Assembly (NCBI RefSeq): GCF_937912035.1
Contig: NZ_CALDPF010000036.1
Coordinates: 62,001-126,000, forward strand
From: an uncultured Bacteroides sp.
GTDB lineage: Bacteria > Bacteroidota > Bacteroidia > Bacteroidales > Bacteroidaceae
Length of the DNA: 64,000 nucleotides
Direction of reading: 5' to 3'
Below are positions 48,949 through 59,233 of this stretch, in pieces. Every line of letters begins with the position of its first letter. The stretch's first letter is position 1. The notes under the pieces were generated by a model, which ran no database searches, was not told the origin of the DNA, and was given only the letters and a program-made list of their open reading frames with translations. Made by a program: the position numbers and the translations under genes.

Positions 48949-50400
48949 ATGCCGGACAATAAAGAACTTCTTACCTATCTCATCGACAACAGGATCTTCG
49001 AATCTTCAGCATCCGCACTTGCAAGCCGCCTCGGATATAAAGGGAGAATGGCTTTCTCAAGACTGAAAGAAGGGAATATCCGGACTTCTACGGTAGACAA
49101 TATCATTAATGATATCTGCACTCATTTCGATTTGGATTATTCGGACCTGGTTGACATCACTGATATGTTCAAGATAGGTCGGATTCTACATAATACAATA
49201 AATAACGGAAACGTTTACGGCAATGAAACTTCTAGTCCGGACAGGATTCTGACTGATTTCGTAACTCGTGATTTCAAAGATTATCCTGAAGATTTCAGTC
49301 CTTACATACCGCTACTTGACGAACTATACAGGGAGAGACCCTATGTATACTTCGGCTCGGTGATGGTACTGTATATAAAGATGAAAAAGATTGATCCGTA
49401 TGCAGGAAACACAGCGCAATTCCACAATCTTCTGAAAGAATATACCTCGCACATCTGTTCCGTTCTCAAACTACATATCCCGGAAAATGCTATAGGGCAT
49501 TCCACTTCATTGGCCTATCTTTCCGACAATATCATAAGGAGTGTTCCACAGTGCATTTGGGGACTTATGATGAACAATATTCATTTATTAAGATACTTTG
49601 CCGACCCGGATTATATAAACAGCATTCTTGAACTTGGAGCTGCCTTTCCCGAATGGGAGGATTTAAGCTACTGGCATGAAACTAATGTAGCTTATTCCAA
49701 AGGAGAAAAACTCTGGACTCTGTTCTTCCGCGAGTCTAACTCACCACTGCACGGCATGTATATCGGTCAGACTTTCGAAGCCGGAAAAGATAACGAGACT
49801 TTCATCCCTAAAGAAAATTTCTCACTGATTTTCTGGGATAAAGAAAATGATGATGATGAATTTGCCACTATTCAGGCATGTAATATTATTAATTCCGCAA
49901 CCGAAAGCTATACCATATATTATGGACTGTATAAATACGACGATATCAGTAATGAGATAATAATTAAATGGAACAACGAGAATGAGAATTTCCTGAACAT
50001 ACCTTCAAGGCTAAAAAGAATTACGAGGGAGAAACCTGCCGAAAAAAACGAGCAGGTTTGGTGGAACATTATCCACAGGTTCGATGACAATGATTCTCTG
50101 GAATTATTTACAAAGACACTGCTCGACAGGCTTAACACGGAATACCTTGACGATGACTACGACATTCAGGACGTAACAATCAGCCGCAAGCTCTTTACTC
50201 TTACTATTGAGACAACCGACGGAATAAATGAATACTCAATCCCAATTGACGCATATCCTTTTCTCAGGAATTTAAGAGTATTCGATGAGGTTACTATCAA
50301 GAAAGATACGCGCACAGAAGAACTATTCGTCAGCTGGCCGTGGGCCGGGTATGAAATACCGTTGAGTGAGTTCAATACAAATATCAGTTCAGTAACCTAA
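48949..50400 (+). CDS. Unknown protein with N-terminal HTH-like region
   Basis: 483 residues. The first 65 resemble a helix-turn-helix of the Cro/XRE kind (SALASRLGYKGRMAFSRLKEGNIRTSTV). The remainder is acidic and aromatic, with no recognised domain or membrane segment, and ends SWPWAGYEIPLSEF. The promoter carries a perfect inverted repeat, so it may regulate itself. It lies alone between the RNA pair and a truncated ATPase gene. Confidence 0.7.
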   Translation: MPDNKELLTYLIDNRIFESSASALASRLGYKGRMAFSRLKEGNIRTSTVDNIINDICTHFDLDYSDLVDITDMFKIGRILHNTINNGNVYGNETSSPDRILTDFVTRDFKDYPEDFSPYIPLLDELYRERPYVYFGSVMVLYIKMKKIDPYAGNTAQFHNLLKEYTSHICSVLKLHIPENAIGHSTSLAYLSDNIIRSVPQCIWGLMMNNIHLLRYFADPDYINSILELGAAFPEWEDLSYWHETNVAYSKGEKLWTLFFRESNSPLHGMYIGQTFEAGKDNETFIPKENFSLIFWDKENDDDEFATIQACNIINSATESYTIYYGLYKYDDISNEIIIKWNNENENFLNIPSRLKRITREKPAEKNEQVWWNIIHRFDDNDSLELFTKTLLDRLNTEYLDDDYDIQDVTISRKLFTLTIETTDGINEYSIPIDAYPFLRNLRVFDEVTIKKDTRTEELFVSWPWAGYEIPLSEFNTNISSVT

Positions 50401-50576
50401 ATTGGTCGCTGAACTGAAATACATATTTTATTACAAATCCTTCTCCCTGCACCTGTTGAAGAAATAATCCAACATAAACCGGACTTTCTTCCTCATCAGT
50501 TCTTTTCCGAACATCTGCAAGACACCGATCTGCGAGATAATATATTCGAACCATATATACCAAATTCTAATTATAT
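50401..50576. other. Short non-genic stretch with a possible coding remnant
   Basis: On the minus strand, in a frame shifted from the neighbouring remnant, a run containing QIGVLQMFGKELMRKK ends at a TAA near 50437. It looks like decayed coding sequence, but I cannot assign it. Confidence 0.3.
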
Positions 50577-51137
50577 TCAAACCGCATACATAGGCACACA
50601 TTCCAGTTGTCCCTGTTCCTTATAGGACAACATAGAAAATCTGACCGCCTTCAAATCCGGATTCTTGGCTAATAATGCGGTCAACGAATTTGCCCTTACA
50701 TTTCCTTCTGCCTTTACCTCAATAGGTAATAATTTCGCATTATACTGTATTACAAAATCAAGTTCAAGCCTGGAATCATCTGTCTTATGATAATAAATCG
50801 GAGAGACACCATGACTTTTCATTTGCTGAAGCACATACTGTTCAGTCATTCCGCCTTTATATTCCACAAAAACATTGTTATTTATCAGCACTTGAACCGG
50901 TTCTGTATTAACCATCGCTCCTAACAGGCCAACGTCAAGAATGTATAACTTAAAACAACTTAAATCCTCATAAACATCAAGAGGCAAAGCCGGTTTTGTA
51001 CACCTTGGAACCTTATAAACCAGACCTGAATCAACAAGCCACTGGATAGCAATCTCAAAATCGTTTGCTCTTGCACCTTTCCTTAATGCACCATATATGA
51101 ATTTCTTGTTGTCTTTGAATAATTGCGACGGAATACT
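50577..51137 (-). pseudogene. C-terminal remnant of a DUF4143 / AAA_14 ATPase
   Basis: The frame is open from a TAA at 51138-51140 to 50577, about 186 residues. It contains LYILDVGLLGAM, EYKGGMTEQYVLQQM and LDFVIQY...LPIEVKAE, the DUF4143 nuclease-like part of predicted ATPases that are normally about 380-430 residues. The N-terminal AAA domain with Walker motifs is missing, and no ATG in a sensible place precedes the conserved part. It is a 5'-truncated relic. Confidence 0.8.
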
Positions 51138-51226
51138 TTAACATACATTTTTTGTTTATACCATGACTGATATTTCCAGCTTATATTCTTTTAATGTATA
51201 ATGCTTTCCAATTAAAAATTCTTCGA

Positions 51227-51234
51227 CAAAGATA
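51227..51234 (-). promoter_or_regulatory. -7 box beside the minisatellite
   Basis: Minus strand TATCTTTG, pointing toward the ATPase remnant and abutting the GC-rich repeat on its upstream side. It may be the promoter left from the intact gene. Confidence 0.4.
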
Positions 51235-51322
51235 GCGTGACACGTCCGTGTGACGCGTGTAACACGAGCGTGTAACGAGCGTAACACGAACGTGCAACGC
51301 GCGTAACACTGGCGTATCACGG
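51234..51322. repeat. GC-rich degenerate minisatellite
   Basis: About 85 bp of roughly 10-13-base units around GCGTGTAACACGA, containing many ACACG/CGTGT inverted half-sites, in otherwise AT-rich DNA. The remaining parts of 51140-51523 show only the promoter box and the hairpin at 51428-51471. Confidence 0.7.
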
Positions 51323-51427
51323 TAAATAAGACAAAAAGTTTCGATATAAAAAAGTATTCGCAAAAAGAATTATTGCAGTACGATAAAATCAATTAAATAG
51401 AAAGAGTACTACCTGACTTAATACATA

Positions 51428-51471
51428 AACTGCACCCCAAAAGCCTTATGTCTGACTTTTGGGGTGCAGTT
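51428..51471 (-). terminator. Long hairpin after the DPP IV gene
   Basis: Perfect 16-bp stem AACTGCACCCCAAAAG/CTTTTGGGGTGCAGTT with a 12-base loop, 53 bp beyond the stop at 51524; T-run weak. Confidence 0.7.
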
Positions 51472-51523
51472 CATACTTAAGACAATCCAGAATTTATATC
51501 TTAAAAAAATCTGAATTTAATCA

Positions 51524-53944
51524 TTATCTCTTTGGTATATCAACAGATGTTTCCTTCTGTCCTTTCAGATGCTCTGAGAAATAATCTACAAGTCGCCAAT
51601 AGAAATACTCGTTCATATTGCCAAAGCCATGGCGCTGCCCAGGAAGATAAAGCATATCAAAACGCTTACCAGCTCTGATGAGTGCGTTTACCACACGTGT
51701 CGTATTAGCCGGATGAACGTTGTTATCTATATCGCCATGCACAAGCATAAGATGTCCTTTTAACTGCTTCACGATTTCAGGATTAGTGGCAATCTTATAT
51801 ACGAAAGTTGTATCACCTTTCTCTGAAATGGTTTCTTTCACTCCATGATGTGTTTCACTCCACCAACGGTTATAGATACGGTTATCATGATTTCCTGCAC
51901 ATGATACTGCGGCTTTATAAAAATCAGGATACTGACATATTGCGGCTGTCGACATAAAACCACCACCGGAATGACCGTGAATACCTACCTTATTTATATC
52001 TATATATTTGTATCGTGCAGCCAGTTGTTCAACCGCAGCCTTGTGGTCAGCCAACGGATAATCGCGCATATTGCCGTAACCGTAATTGTGATACCATTTG
52101 GAACGGCTTGGATGTCCTCCTCTCTGTCCTACAGAAATGACAATAAATCCTGCCTGAGCCAGACGGTCGGTGCGGATACTCATGCGTGTAAAAGGATAAT
52201 ATACAGCCTCAACCTGTGGTCCCGGATATACATAGTCTATGATAGGATATACCTTTGTAGAGTCAAAGTCGTATGGCTTGTACATCACTCCATAAAGATC
52301 GGTCACTCCGTCGGCAGCCTTAACCTTGAACAGTTCAGGGAACTTATATCCTGCAGCCTTAAGATTTGAGAAATCACTTTCCTGGATAGTCATTACCTTA
52401 TTTCCATTCCTGTCAATCAGGTCTGCACATGGCACTGTGTTTACACGAGAAAAATTATCTACTGCAAACTGTGCATCGTCCGACAATGAGATTTGGTGGA
52501 AATAATCACCTTCAGTCAACCTTGTAAGTCCACTGCCGTTTACATTTACCTTATACAAATGCTCGTAATATGGGTTCTCATCCTTTTCCTTACCGTTTGC
52601 CAGGAAATATACAGTACGTGTAGCCTCATCTATCTTCAAGACTTGTTCCACATGCCATGGTCCTTCGGTAATCCTGTTTTTCAGGTTTCCTTTATCATCG
52701 TAAAGATAAAGATGTGCCCAACCGTCGCGTTCGCTCCACTGTATAAATTCCTTGCCTCCGTTCAATACGTGTATAGGACGAGTTTCCTGATAAGTATTCA
52801 TGCGTTCCTTCACTATTGGGACAATGGAGTCCTCTCCTACAGTATAAGTACAAACGTCAATACGGTGTAGATCTCTGCTATATCGGGTTACAAAGAAACG
52901 GTTATTGTCGCCCTGCCACACAGAAGGACGGAATTCCATATCTCTCTGTTTCTTTTCAACAGGTCTATACTCCAGCCCCAACCACTGGTTTTTCCACGCA
53001 GACACCTTGATTTCTTTTCTTGTGTTCGATGTCATATCGAAGATATACAGATGTTCCTCAGGTGCTTCCATTTCTCCCGGCATCTGATACTTGTAGGTCT
53101 CAAGTGTAGGACGTGGTTCAGCTATGGAATTTATTACCCACAAAGGTTTTACTGCTCTGTCGTCTGACACTATGGTTACGAAATGCTTTGAATCGGGCGA
53201 CCAGCAACCCCATGCTCTACGGCGCTTGCCATTGCATAAAGTATCCGTATTCAGTATGCTGTAAGGAATACCATAACCGAAATCCGGCATACCGTCTGTG
53301 GTGAGCTGAATTTCCACTATTGTGCTGTCCTTTTCATCCTTCTGTGCCTTGCGATAGTCGGCTATGCTCATACGGTAGAGATTACAATCCTTGGCATATA
53401 CCACCGACTGTCCGTCAGGAGAGACAGACGCCCAATCCAACTTCTTTGGTTCTTTTTCCTTGTCTGCCAGATGGGTAAGTTTCTTTGAAGGGAAATCGTA
53501 TGAAAAATAGAATACCTTCTTTTCTGATTTCTTGTCCTTATCATTTTTTTCATCCTGAGATGACACTACTTCGAAAGTAAAAGTACGTCCGTCAGCTTCA
53601 GCCTTAAGGTTCTTTACAGGAAGCTGCCTTGCCTCAAACGGGTCTTTCACTATTTCTGTAAGTTGTGCAGCCAACTTATCACGGTCGAACAGCAGTTCTT
53701 TCTTCTTCTGGGAAGGAGTTACAACATACCAGAAAGTTCCTTCGGATGTTTTATATTCGTACCAGAATCCCTTGCCATTCTGAAACCAGTGAGGGTCCAC
53801 CATGGTAGAAAACAACATATTCTTAAGCTTACTTTCCGTAAACTTCTCGGCCTGCAAATATTCCGGAAGTCTTTCCTGTGCCACAGATACTACAGACGAA
53901 AACATCATACTTCCCAATATTGCAGAAAACAAAATTCTCTTCAT
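51524..53944 (-). CDS. Dipeptidyl-peptidase IV (S9B family)
   Basis: An exported serine peptidase removing Xaa-Pro dipeptides. 806 residues: signal peptide ending near VSVAQ, an eight-bladed propeller (about 60-530), and an alpha/beta hydrolase domain. The triad is Ser658 in GHSGGGF, Asp740 in HGDIDNN, and His772 in GQRHGFG. Periplasmic. It is the last gene of a long run, 14 bp after rseP. Gut Bacteroides DPP4 enzymes are of this type. Confidence 0.94.
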   Translation of the reverse strand: MKRILFSAILGSMMFSSVVSVAQERLPEYLQAEKFTESKLKNMLFSTMVDPHWFQNGKGFWYEYKTSEGTFWYVVTPSQKKKELLFDRDKLAAQLTEIVKDPFEARQLPVKNLKAEADGRTFTFEVVSSQDEKNDKDKKSEKKVFYFSYDFPSKKLTHLADKEKEPKKLDWASVSPDGQSVVYAKDCNLYRMSIADYRKAQKDEKDSTIVEIQLTTDGMPDFGYGIPYSILNTDTLCNGKRRRAWGCWSPDSKHFVTIVSDDRAVKPLWVINSIAEPRPTLETYKYQMPGEMEAPEEHLYIFDMTSNTRKEIKVSAWKNQWLGLEYRPVEKKQRDMEFRPSVWQGDNNRFFVTRYSRDLHRIDVCTYTVGEDSIVPIVKERMNTYQETRPIHVLNGGKEFIQWSERDGWAHLYLYDDKGNLKNRITEGPWHVEQVLKIDEATRTVYFLANGKEKDENPYYEHLYKVNVNGSGLTRLTEGDYFHQISLSDDAQFAVDNFSRVNTVPCADLIDRNGNKVMTIQESDFSNLKAAGYKFPELFKVKAADGVTDLYGVMYKPYDFDSTKVYPIIDYVYPGPQVEAVYYPFTRMSIRTDRLAQAGFIVISVGQRGGHPSRSKWYHNYGYGNMRDYPLADHKAAVEQLAARYKYIDINKVGIHGHSGGGFMSTAAICQYPDFYKAAVSCAGNHDNRIYNRWWSETHHGVKETISEKGDTTFVYKIATNPEIVKQLKGHLMLVHGDIDNNVHPANTTRVVNALIRAGKRFDMLYLPGQRHGFGNMNEYFYWRLVDYFSEHLKGQKETSVDIPKR

Positions 53945-53958
53945 ATTTCGATATTTAA

Positions 53959-55299
53959 TTATAACAAGAATCTAAGTACATCGTTGAAATTAGCCCAAAT
54001 AAGCAAAGCAAAAAGCAGGAACATACCAACCATTTGTGCATATTCCAGGAACTTGTCGCTAGGTTTGCGGCGAGCCACAATCTCATAGATTAGGAACAGC
54101 ACATGTCCACCGTCGAGTGCAGGAATTGGCAGGATGTTCATAAATGCCAATATAATAGACAGGAATGCGGTCATTGACCAGAAACGTTGCCAGTCCCATA
54201 CCTTAGGGAAAATACTTCCTATAGTACCGAAACCACCCACACTCTTGGCTCCTTCCTTAGTGAATACATATTTTAGGTCGTTCACATATCCTTTCAGTGT
54301 ATTTACCCCAAGAGTAACTCCGGCAGGGAATGATTCAAAGAAACCAAATGAACGCACTGTAGGAGTATAGTTGATCATTCCACCTATAGCTGCCACTTTG
54401 AACTGCTCGTCTGTAGTCACATTTACGGTATCTCTTACTCCTGCACGTGAATATACCAAAGTGAATTCAGCTGTAGTCTTTTCCGCAACCTCGGCTCTAA
54501 GTTTCAAATCAGCAATCTGATTCTGAAAATCATTCCATGAGTTAAGAGTTTTTCCGTTGACTGCTATAAGTGAATCGCCTTTCTGTATTCCGGCATTCGC
54601 AAATCCACCTCCGGCAAGTACTGAATCAACTACATTAGGATGAAATACATCAACAAACATAGGATCCTGCTGCGCAACATCTATAAGACTCAATTCAGGC
54701 ATGGCAATACTGACAGTCTCACCATTACGCAGAACCTTCACTTCCTTAGCCTCAACAACATCGCGTATCATATCCATACCGAAACGTTCAAGTTCTTTTC
54801 CATCGGCACTGAGAAGTATGTCACCATCACGGAATCCTATATTCTGTGCAGTTTCATTAAACTTCAATCCATAACTCATATCCTTGAGTGCGATATACTT
54901 GTCGCCCCATGTAAACAGAATCATTGAATAAATGAACAAAGCCAGAATAAAATTCATCATCACTCCTCCTATCATCACAAGCAGTCTTTGCCATGCAGGT
55001 TTTGAACGGAATTCCCATGGTTGTGCCGGTTGTTTCATCTGCTCGGTATCCATAGATTCGTCTATCATACCAGAGATTTTACAATATCCTCCAAGCGGCA
55101 ACCATCCAACACCGTATTCTGTATCTGAATTCTTAGGCTTGAATTTGAATAAAGAGAACCACGGGTCAAAAAAGATATAGAACTTCTCTACCCTGATTTT
55201 GAATAAACGCGCAAAAAAGAAGTGTCCTCCTTCGTGTACTATAACCAAAATAGACAAACTTAGTACCAACTGAAGGGCACGGATAAAAAATGTCTCCAT
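53959..55299 (-). CDS. rseP: RIP metalloprotease RseP (site-2 protease, M50)
   Basis: An intramembrane zinc protease for anti-sigma factor or signal-peptide remnants. Start set at the ATG at 55299 (METFFIRALQL); the longer frame overlaps the dxr stop and adds a Lys-rich leader. The 446 residues carry HEGGH (His22-His26), PDZ domains in the middle, and LDGGHVLF at the C-terminal metal site. It is downstream of dxr, as is common in bacteria. Confidence 0.95.
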   Translation of the reverse strand: METFFIRALQLVLSLSILVIVHEGGHFFFARLFKIRVEKFYIFFDPWFSLFKFKPKNSDTEYGVGWLPLGGYCKISGMIDESMDTEQMKQPAQPWEFRSKPAWQRLLVMIGGVMMNFILALFIYSMILFTWGDKYIALKDMSYGLKFNETAQNIGFRDGDILLSADGKELERFGMDMIRDVVEAKEVKVLRNGETVSIAMPELSLIDVAQQDPMFVDVFHPNVVDSVLAGGGFANAGIQKGDSLIAVNGKTLNSWNDFQNQIADLKLRAEVAEKTTAEFTLVYSRAGVRDTVNVTTDEQFKVAAIGGMINYTPTVRSFGFFESFPAGVTLGVNTLKGYVNDLKYVFTKEGAKSVGGFGTIGSIFPKVWDWQRFWSMTAFLSIILAFMNILPIPALDGGHVLFLIYEIVARRKPSDKFLEYAQMVGMFLLFALLIWANFNDVLRFLL

Positions 55300-55337
55300 C
55301 TGTTTTTTCTTACTTTTTAGATAATTTAGATTAATAA

Positions 55338-56495
55338 TCAAAAGCCTGAGTTTATGACATACTCGGCTGCTATACGACGGGCGATAGCATCTGTCTCTAC
55401 ATAATCATGATATGTAGGATTACTGATGAACGCCACCTTATTCATAGTCTTTTCTATTACATCACTCATACCCAGGAAAGATATCTGGTCCTTAAGGAAA
55501 GCTGCCACCACAACTTCGTTGGCGGCATTAAGTATGCAAGCCATATTTCCTCCACGATTCATTGCCTCGTAGGCAAAAGCCAGATTCCTGAAACGTTTTG
55601 TATCAGGAGCCTCGAATGTAAGAGTATTACACTTCATGAAATCCAAACGTTCACCGGAAAGACTTTCACGTTTAGGATAAGAGAAGGCATACTGTATGGG
55701 CAGACGCATATCAGGCACACCAAGCTGGGCCTTTACAGCGCCATCCTTGAATTCTACCATTGAATGAATGACAGACTGTGGATGAACCACAACCTCTATC
55801 TGTTCGGGCTTTACTCCGAAAAGCCATTTGGCCTCTATAACTTCAAATCCCTTGTTCATCATTGATGCGGAATCAATTGTGATTTTCGCTCCCATACTCC
55901 AGTTGGGATGTTTCAACGCTTGTTCCTTTGTCACTGTGGATAGCTGTTCCATACTGAAAGTACGGAAAGGACCTCCTGATGCAGTAAGAATCACCTTACT
56001 TATCGGATTATTCATTTCGAGACACTGGAATATTGCAGAATGCTCAGAATCAACAGGCAATATAGGTGTTCTGTACTGTTGTGCCAGTTCGGTAATAAGT
56101 TCACCAGCAACAACCAAAGTCTCTTTGTTTGCCAAAGCTATAGTCTTACCGGCCTTTATGGCATTGATTGTCGGTCTCAATCCGGCATATCCTACCATGG
56201 CTGTCAATACTATATTAACCGGTCCGGATTCTACAATTTCACACAATGCTTCCGCACCGGCATAAACCTTTATAGGTAAATCGGCCAGTGCATCTTTAAG
56301 TTGCTGATATTTGTCCTCATTAGCGATGACTACAGCTTCAGGCTGGAACTTTCTGGCTTGTTCTATAAGTTTGTCTACCCTATTATTTGCTGTAAGGGCA
56401 TAAACTTCATAAAGGTCAGGATGTTCCTCTATCACTTGTAAAGCCTGGGTTCCTATAGAACCCGTAGACCCTAAAATAGCTATCTGTTTTTTCAT
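55338..56495 (-). CDS. dxr: 1-deoxy-D-xylulose 5-phosphate reductoisomerase
   Basis: The committed step of the MEP isoprenoid pathway. The 385 residues carry an NADPH-binding GSTGSIGTQAL at the N-terminus, metal and substrate motifs in PVDSEHSAIFQC, TASGGPFR, and the C-terminal helical domain. It follows the M23 gene by 4 bp. Confidence 0.97.
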   Translation of the reverse strand: MKKQIAILGSTGSIGTQALQVIEEHPDLYEVYALTANNRVDKLIEQARKFQPEAVVIANEDKYQQLKDALADLPIKVYAGAEALCEIVESGPVNIVLTAMVGYAGLRPTINAIKAGKTIALANKETLVVAGELITELAQQYRTPILPVDSEHSAIFQCLEMNNPISKVILTASGGPFRTFSMEQLSTVTKEQALKHPNWSMGAKITIDSASMMNKGFEVIEAKWLFGVKPEQIEVVVHPQSVIHSMVEFKDGAVKAQLGVPDMRLPIQYAFSYPKRESLSGERLDFMKCNTLTFEAPDTKRFRNLAFAYEAMNRGGNMACILNAANEVVVAAFLKDQISFLGMSDVIEKTMNKVAFISNPTYHDYVETDAIARRIAAEYVINSGF

Positions 56496-56499
56496 AACC

Positions 56500-57357
56500 T
56501 TAGAATACTACATAATTTCCCGGATTTATTGGTACTCCCCTGCGCCAAAGTTCAAAGTGAAGATAAGGTTTATTGTGTTCACCATTTTTATTGCCTACCA
56601 AAGCAATTACATCTCCTCCCTTCACCTTGTCGCCAGGTTCTTTCATCAACGAACCGCAGTTTTTATATATACTTATAAAATTTTGCGAATGCTGGACTTG
56701 TATTACATAACCGTCATTCACAGTATATGTGGCCATAATAACCGTACCTTCCAATACAGCTACAACATTCTCATTGCCGGAAGTCATTATGTCAATTCCG
56801 TAATGTTTCTTTTCAGGATCAAAATTCACTTCCTTAACACCGTTCACAGGCTTAAAGAATATAAGCCCTGAAACAGCATTACTATTATCAATAGCACGCA
56901 GATTATATCTTTCCTTTTCTTCGTATTGCTGACGGAATTCTTCTTCTTCCTTTGTTCTCTCCATAAGCTGTTCCGCACGAAGGTTCGTCAAGGAATCAAT
57001 AGACTGGACAGTATCCGCTTCTACCTTACCACTGAAAATATCCTGAATATTCATTATGTACCTGTTCTGCTTCTCCAATGCCATACGTAATGAGTCCGCA
57101 CGGAGAGCATTCGAAACGACCATCTCGCGTACCTCAGAATTCATATATCCGGGCAAATAATTTCGCAATGGCGTAAAAGCTATTATGGAAGCTGCAATAA
57201 TGAATATTATGGTACAAGCAAACAAAAGTACCGAAAGACCGTTGAGCTTGGACACATGAATTCCAACTACCTCTTCTAGTGTATTCTCGTTGATGACAGT
57301 AAGCTTATATTTAAACTTTATATTATGCCAAAATGCTTTACGACCTTTCTTCCTCAT
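56500..57357 (-). CDS. Degenerate M23 (LytM-like) peptidase-fold protein
   Basis: 285 residues: one N-terminal membrane helix (about 35-60), a coiled coil (about 90-150), and a LytM domain. Zinc ligands His185 and Asp189 (HYGID) and His267 are kept. The catalytic His of the YxH motif is Asn233 (IYKNCGS) and the first His of HxH is Tyr265 (YLHFELW). It is probably not an active hydrolase and may act as an EnvC/NlpD-like activator or scaffold at the cell wall. Confidence 0.85.
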   Translation of the reverse strand: MRKKGRKAFWHNIKFKYKLTVINENTLEEVVGIHVSKLNGLSVLLFACTIIFIIAASIIAFTPLRNYLPGYMNSEVREMVVSNALRADSLRMALEKQNRYIMNIQDIFSGKVEADTVQSIDSLTNLRAEQLMERTKEEEEFRQQYEEKERYNLRAIDNSNAVSGLIFFKPVNGVKEVNFDPEKKHYGIDIMTSGNENVVAVLEGTVIMATYTVNDGYVIQVQHSQNFISIYKNCGSLMKEPGDKVKGGDVIALVGNKNGEHNKPYLHFELWRRGVPINPGNYVVF

Positions 57358-57377
57358 ACTTCATCTGTATTTATTCC

Positions 57378-57893
57378 TTATTCCAACAATCCTTCAGGAA
57401 TGTCTACTTTCACACGTTTCTTTTTATGATCAATATCCAGAATGAACTCTTCGTGTGCCGGAAGCAATATCTCTCCACCATCTTCCTTTTCAATAACAAA
57501 CAGAACGTTCATTGTAGCATCGTCAACATCTGATATAACTCCAAGTGTGCCATGGTTCACATCATCAACAGCAAATCCTACAAAATAGTTCCAAGAAGTA
57601 ACCTCGTCCTGCTCTTCTACATATTTCACAGGAAAAAAGACCTCTACATTAGTAAACATTCTTGCCTTTTCAGCCGTATCAATATCTTCGAACTTCACTA
57701 ATGCAGCATTATCCGAACGGAAACGGTATTCTTCTATAAAGAACGGAACCAATATACCGTCCATAAGCAATATAAGGTAATCGCAATCCACACGATCGAA
57801 AATATCATCAGTAAAGGTAAACGAAACTTCACCTTTCACTCCGTGCGGTTTGTTTATTACTCCTATTTTATATACTTCCTCTTTTCTTATCAT
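57378..57893 (-). CDS. rimM: Ribosome maturation factor RimM
   Basis: A 16S processing factor that binds S19. 171 residues: an N-terminal RimM domain with [13 protein letters not shown] and a PRC-barrel with [17 protein letters not shown]. The C-terminal [14 protein letters not shown] is typical. It lies between murA and the M23 gene with gaps of 5 and 20 bp. Confidence 0.95.
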   Translation of the reverse strand: MIRKEEVYKIGVINKPHGVKGEVSFTFTDDIFDRVDCDYLILLMDGILVPFFIEEYRFRSDNAALVKFEDIDTAEKARMFTNVEVFFPVKYVEEQDEVTSWNYFVGFAVDDVNHGTLGVISDVDDATMNVLFVIEKEDGGEILLPAHEEFILDIDHKKKRVKVDIPEGLLE

Positions 57894-57898
57894 GTCCG

Positions 57899-59203
57899 TT
57901 AAATTCTTGTTATACGTGCACCAAGCGCTGTCAGACGTTGTTCGATATTCTGATATCCTCTGTCTATCTGTTCGATATTATGTATTCGGCTTGTACCTTC
58001 GGCACCCATGGCTGCAATAAGCAATGCTATACCGGCACGGATATCAGGCGATGTCATATTCCCTCCTCTCAGGCTGAAATTATGGTCATGACCTATAACA
58101 ACTGCCCTGTGAGGATCGCAAAGTATAATCTGTGCCCCCATATCTATCAGTTTGTCAACAAAAAACAGTCTGCTTTCAAACATTTTCTGATGAATAAGTA
58201 CACTACCCTTAGCCTGAGTAGCCACTACCAACATAACGCTAAGCAAGTCAGGAGTAAGCCCCGGCCACGGTGCATCGGCTATTGTCATTATAGAACCATC
58301 CATGAATGATTCTATTTCATAATGATCCTGTTGCGGAATAAATATGTCATCGTTTCTCTGCTCAAGCGTAATGCCCAGACGTCTAAAACTTTCAGGAATA
58401 ATACCAAGATTATCATAAGATACGTTCTTTATGGTAATCTCACTTCCTGTCATTGCAGCCATCCCGATGAAGCTTCCTACTTCAATCATATCCGGCAACA
58501 CCGTATGCGTACATCCTTTAAGTTCCTTCACACCTTCTATTGTAAGCAAATTCGATGCTATTCCTGATATCTTTGCTCCCATACGATTAAGCATCCTGCA
58601 CAATTGCTGAAGATAAGGTTCGCATGCGGCATTATATATAGTCGTAACACCTTCGGCAAGAACAGCTGCCATTATAATATTTGCAGTACCTGTGACTGAT
58701 GCTTCATCAAGCAACATATATGTTCCCTTGAGCTTTTCCGCAGTCAAAGTATATGCTCCACGCACCGAATCATGCTCAAATGAAGCCCCTAATTTTAATA
58801 CTCCAATAAAATGAGTATCCAGACGACGACGTCCAATCTTATCGCCACCCGGTTTTGAAATCATAGCCTTACCAAAACGCGAAAGCAAAGGACCTATGAG
58901 CATTACAGAACCACGCAATTTGGAACATCTTTGCAGAAATTCATCACTCTCAAGATATGACAGATTCACATTATCAGCCTTGAATGAGTAAGTATCTGCA
59001 CTCAATTTCGAGACCTTAACTCCCATATCACTAATAAGCTGGATGAGGTTGTTCACATCAAGAATATTAGGTATATTGTGTATGGTAACTTCCTCTGACG
59101 TAAGCAAAGTAGCACACAATATCTGCAACACCTCATTCTTTGCCCCCTGAGGTGTTATCTCTCCATGAAGTTTATGTCCGCCTTCAATTACAAATGAGCT
59201 CAT
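57899..59203 (-). CDS. murA: UDP-N-acetylglucosamine 1-carboxyvinyltransferase, Cys-to-Asp form
   Basis: The first committed step of peptidoglycan synthesis. The 434 residues carry QGAKNEVLQ at the N-terminus. The loop that normally reads PGGC is PGGDKIG here, with Asp121 in place of the fosfomycin-alkylated Cys. Also present are [16 protein letters not shown] and [11 protein letters not shown]. The Asp variant occurs in naturally fosfomycin-resistant bacteria. Confidence 0.96.
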   Translation of the reverse strand: MSSFVIEGGHKLHGEITPQGAKNEVLQILCATLLTSEEVTIHNIPNILDVNNLIQLISDMGVKVSKLSADTYSFKADNVNLSYLESDEFLQRCSKLRGSVMLIGPLLSRFGKAMISKPGGDKIGRRRLDTHFIGVLKLGASFEHDSVRGAYTLTAEKLKGTYMLLDEASVTGTANIIMAAVLAEGVTTIYNAACEPYLQQLCRMLNRMGAKISGIASNLLTIEGVKELKGCTHTVLPDMIEVGSFIGMAAMTGSEITIKNVSYDNLGIIPESFRRLGITLEQRNDDIFIPQQDHYEIESFMDGSIMTIADAPWPGLTPDLLSVMLVVATQAKGSVLIHQKMFESRLFFVDKLIDMGAQIILCDPHRAVVIGHDHNFSLRGGNMTSPDIRAGIALLIAAMGAEGTSRIHNIEQIDRGYQNIEQRLTALGARITRI

Positions 59204-59233
59204 ACGTTTTAGCTTTTAGTTTTAAACCAACAA

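Noticed and set aside
51234..51322. Possible CRISPR array or phage attachment site
   Set aside because: The units are too short and irregular, and no integrase is adjacent.
51156..51392. Minus-strand frames across the minisatellite
   Set aside because: Arg-Thr-Val repeats arise from the DNA repeat itself; no start signals or conserved character.
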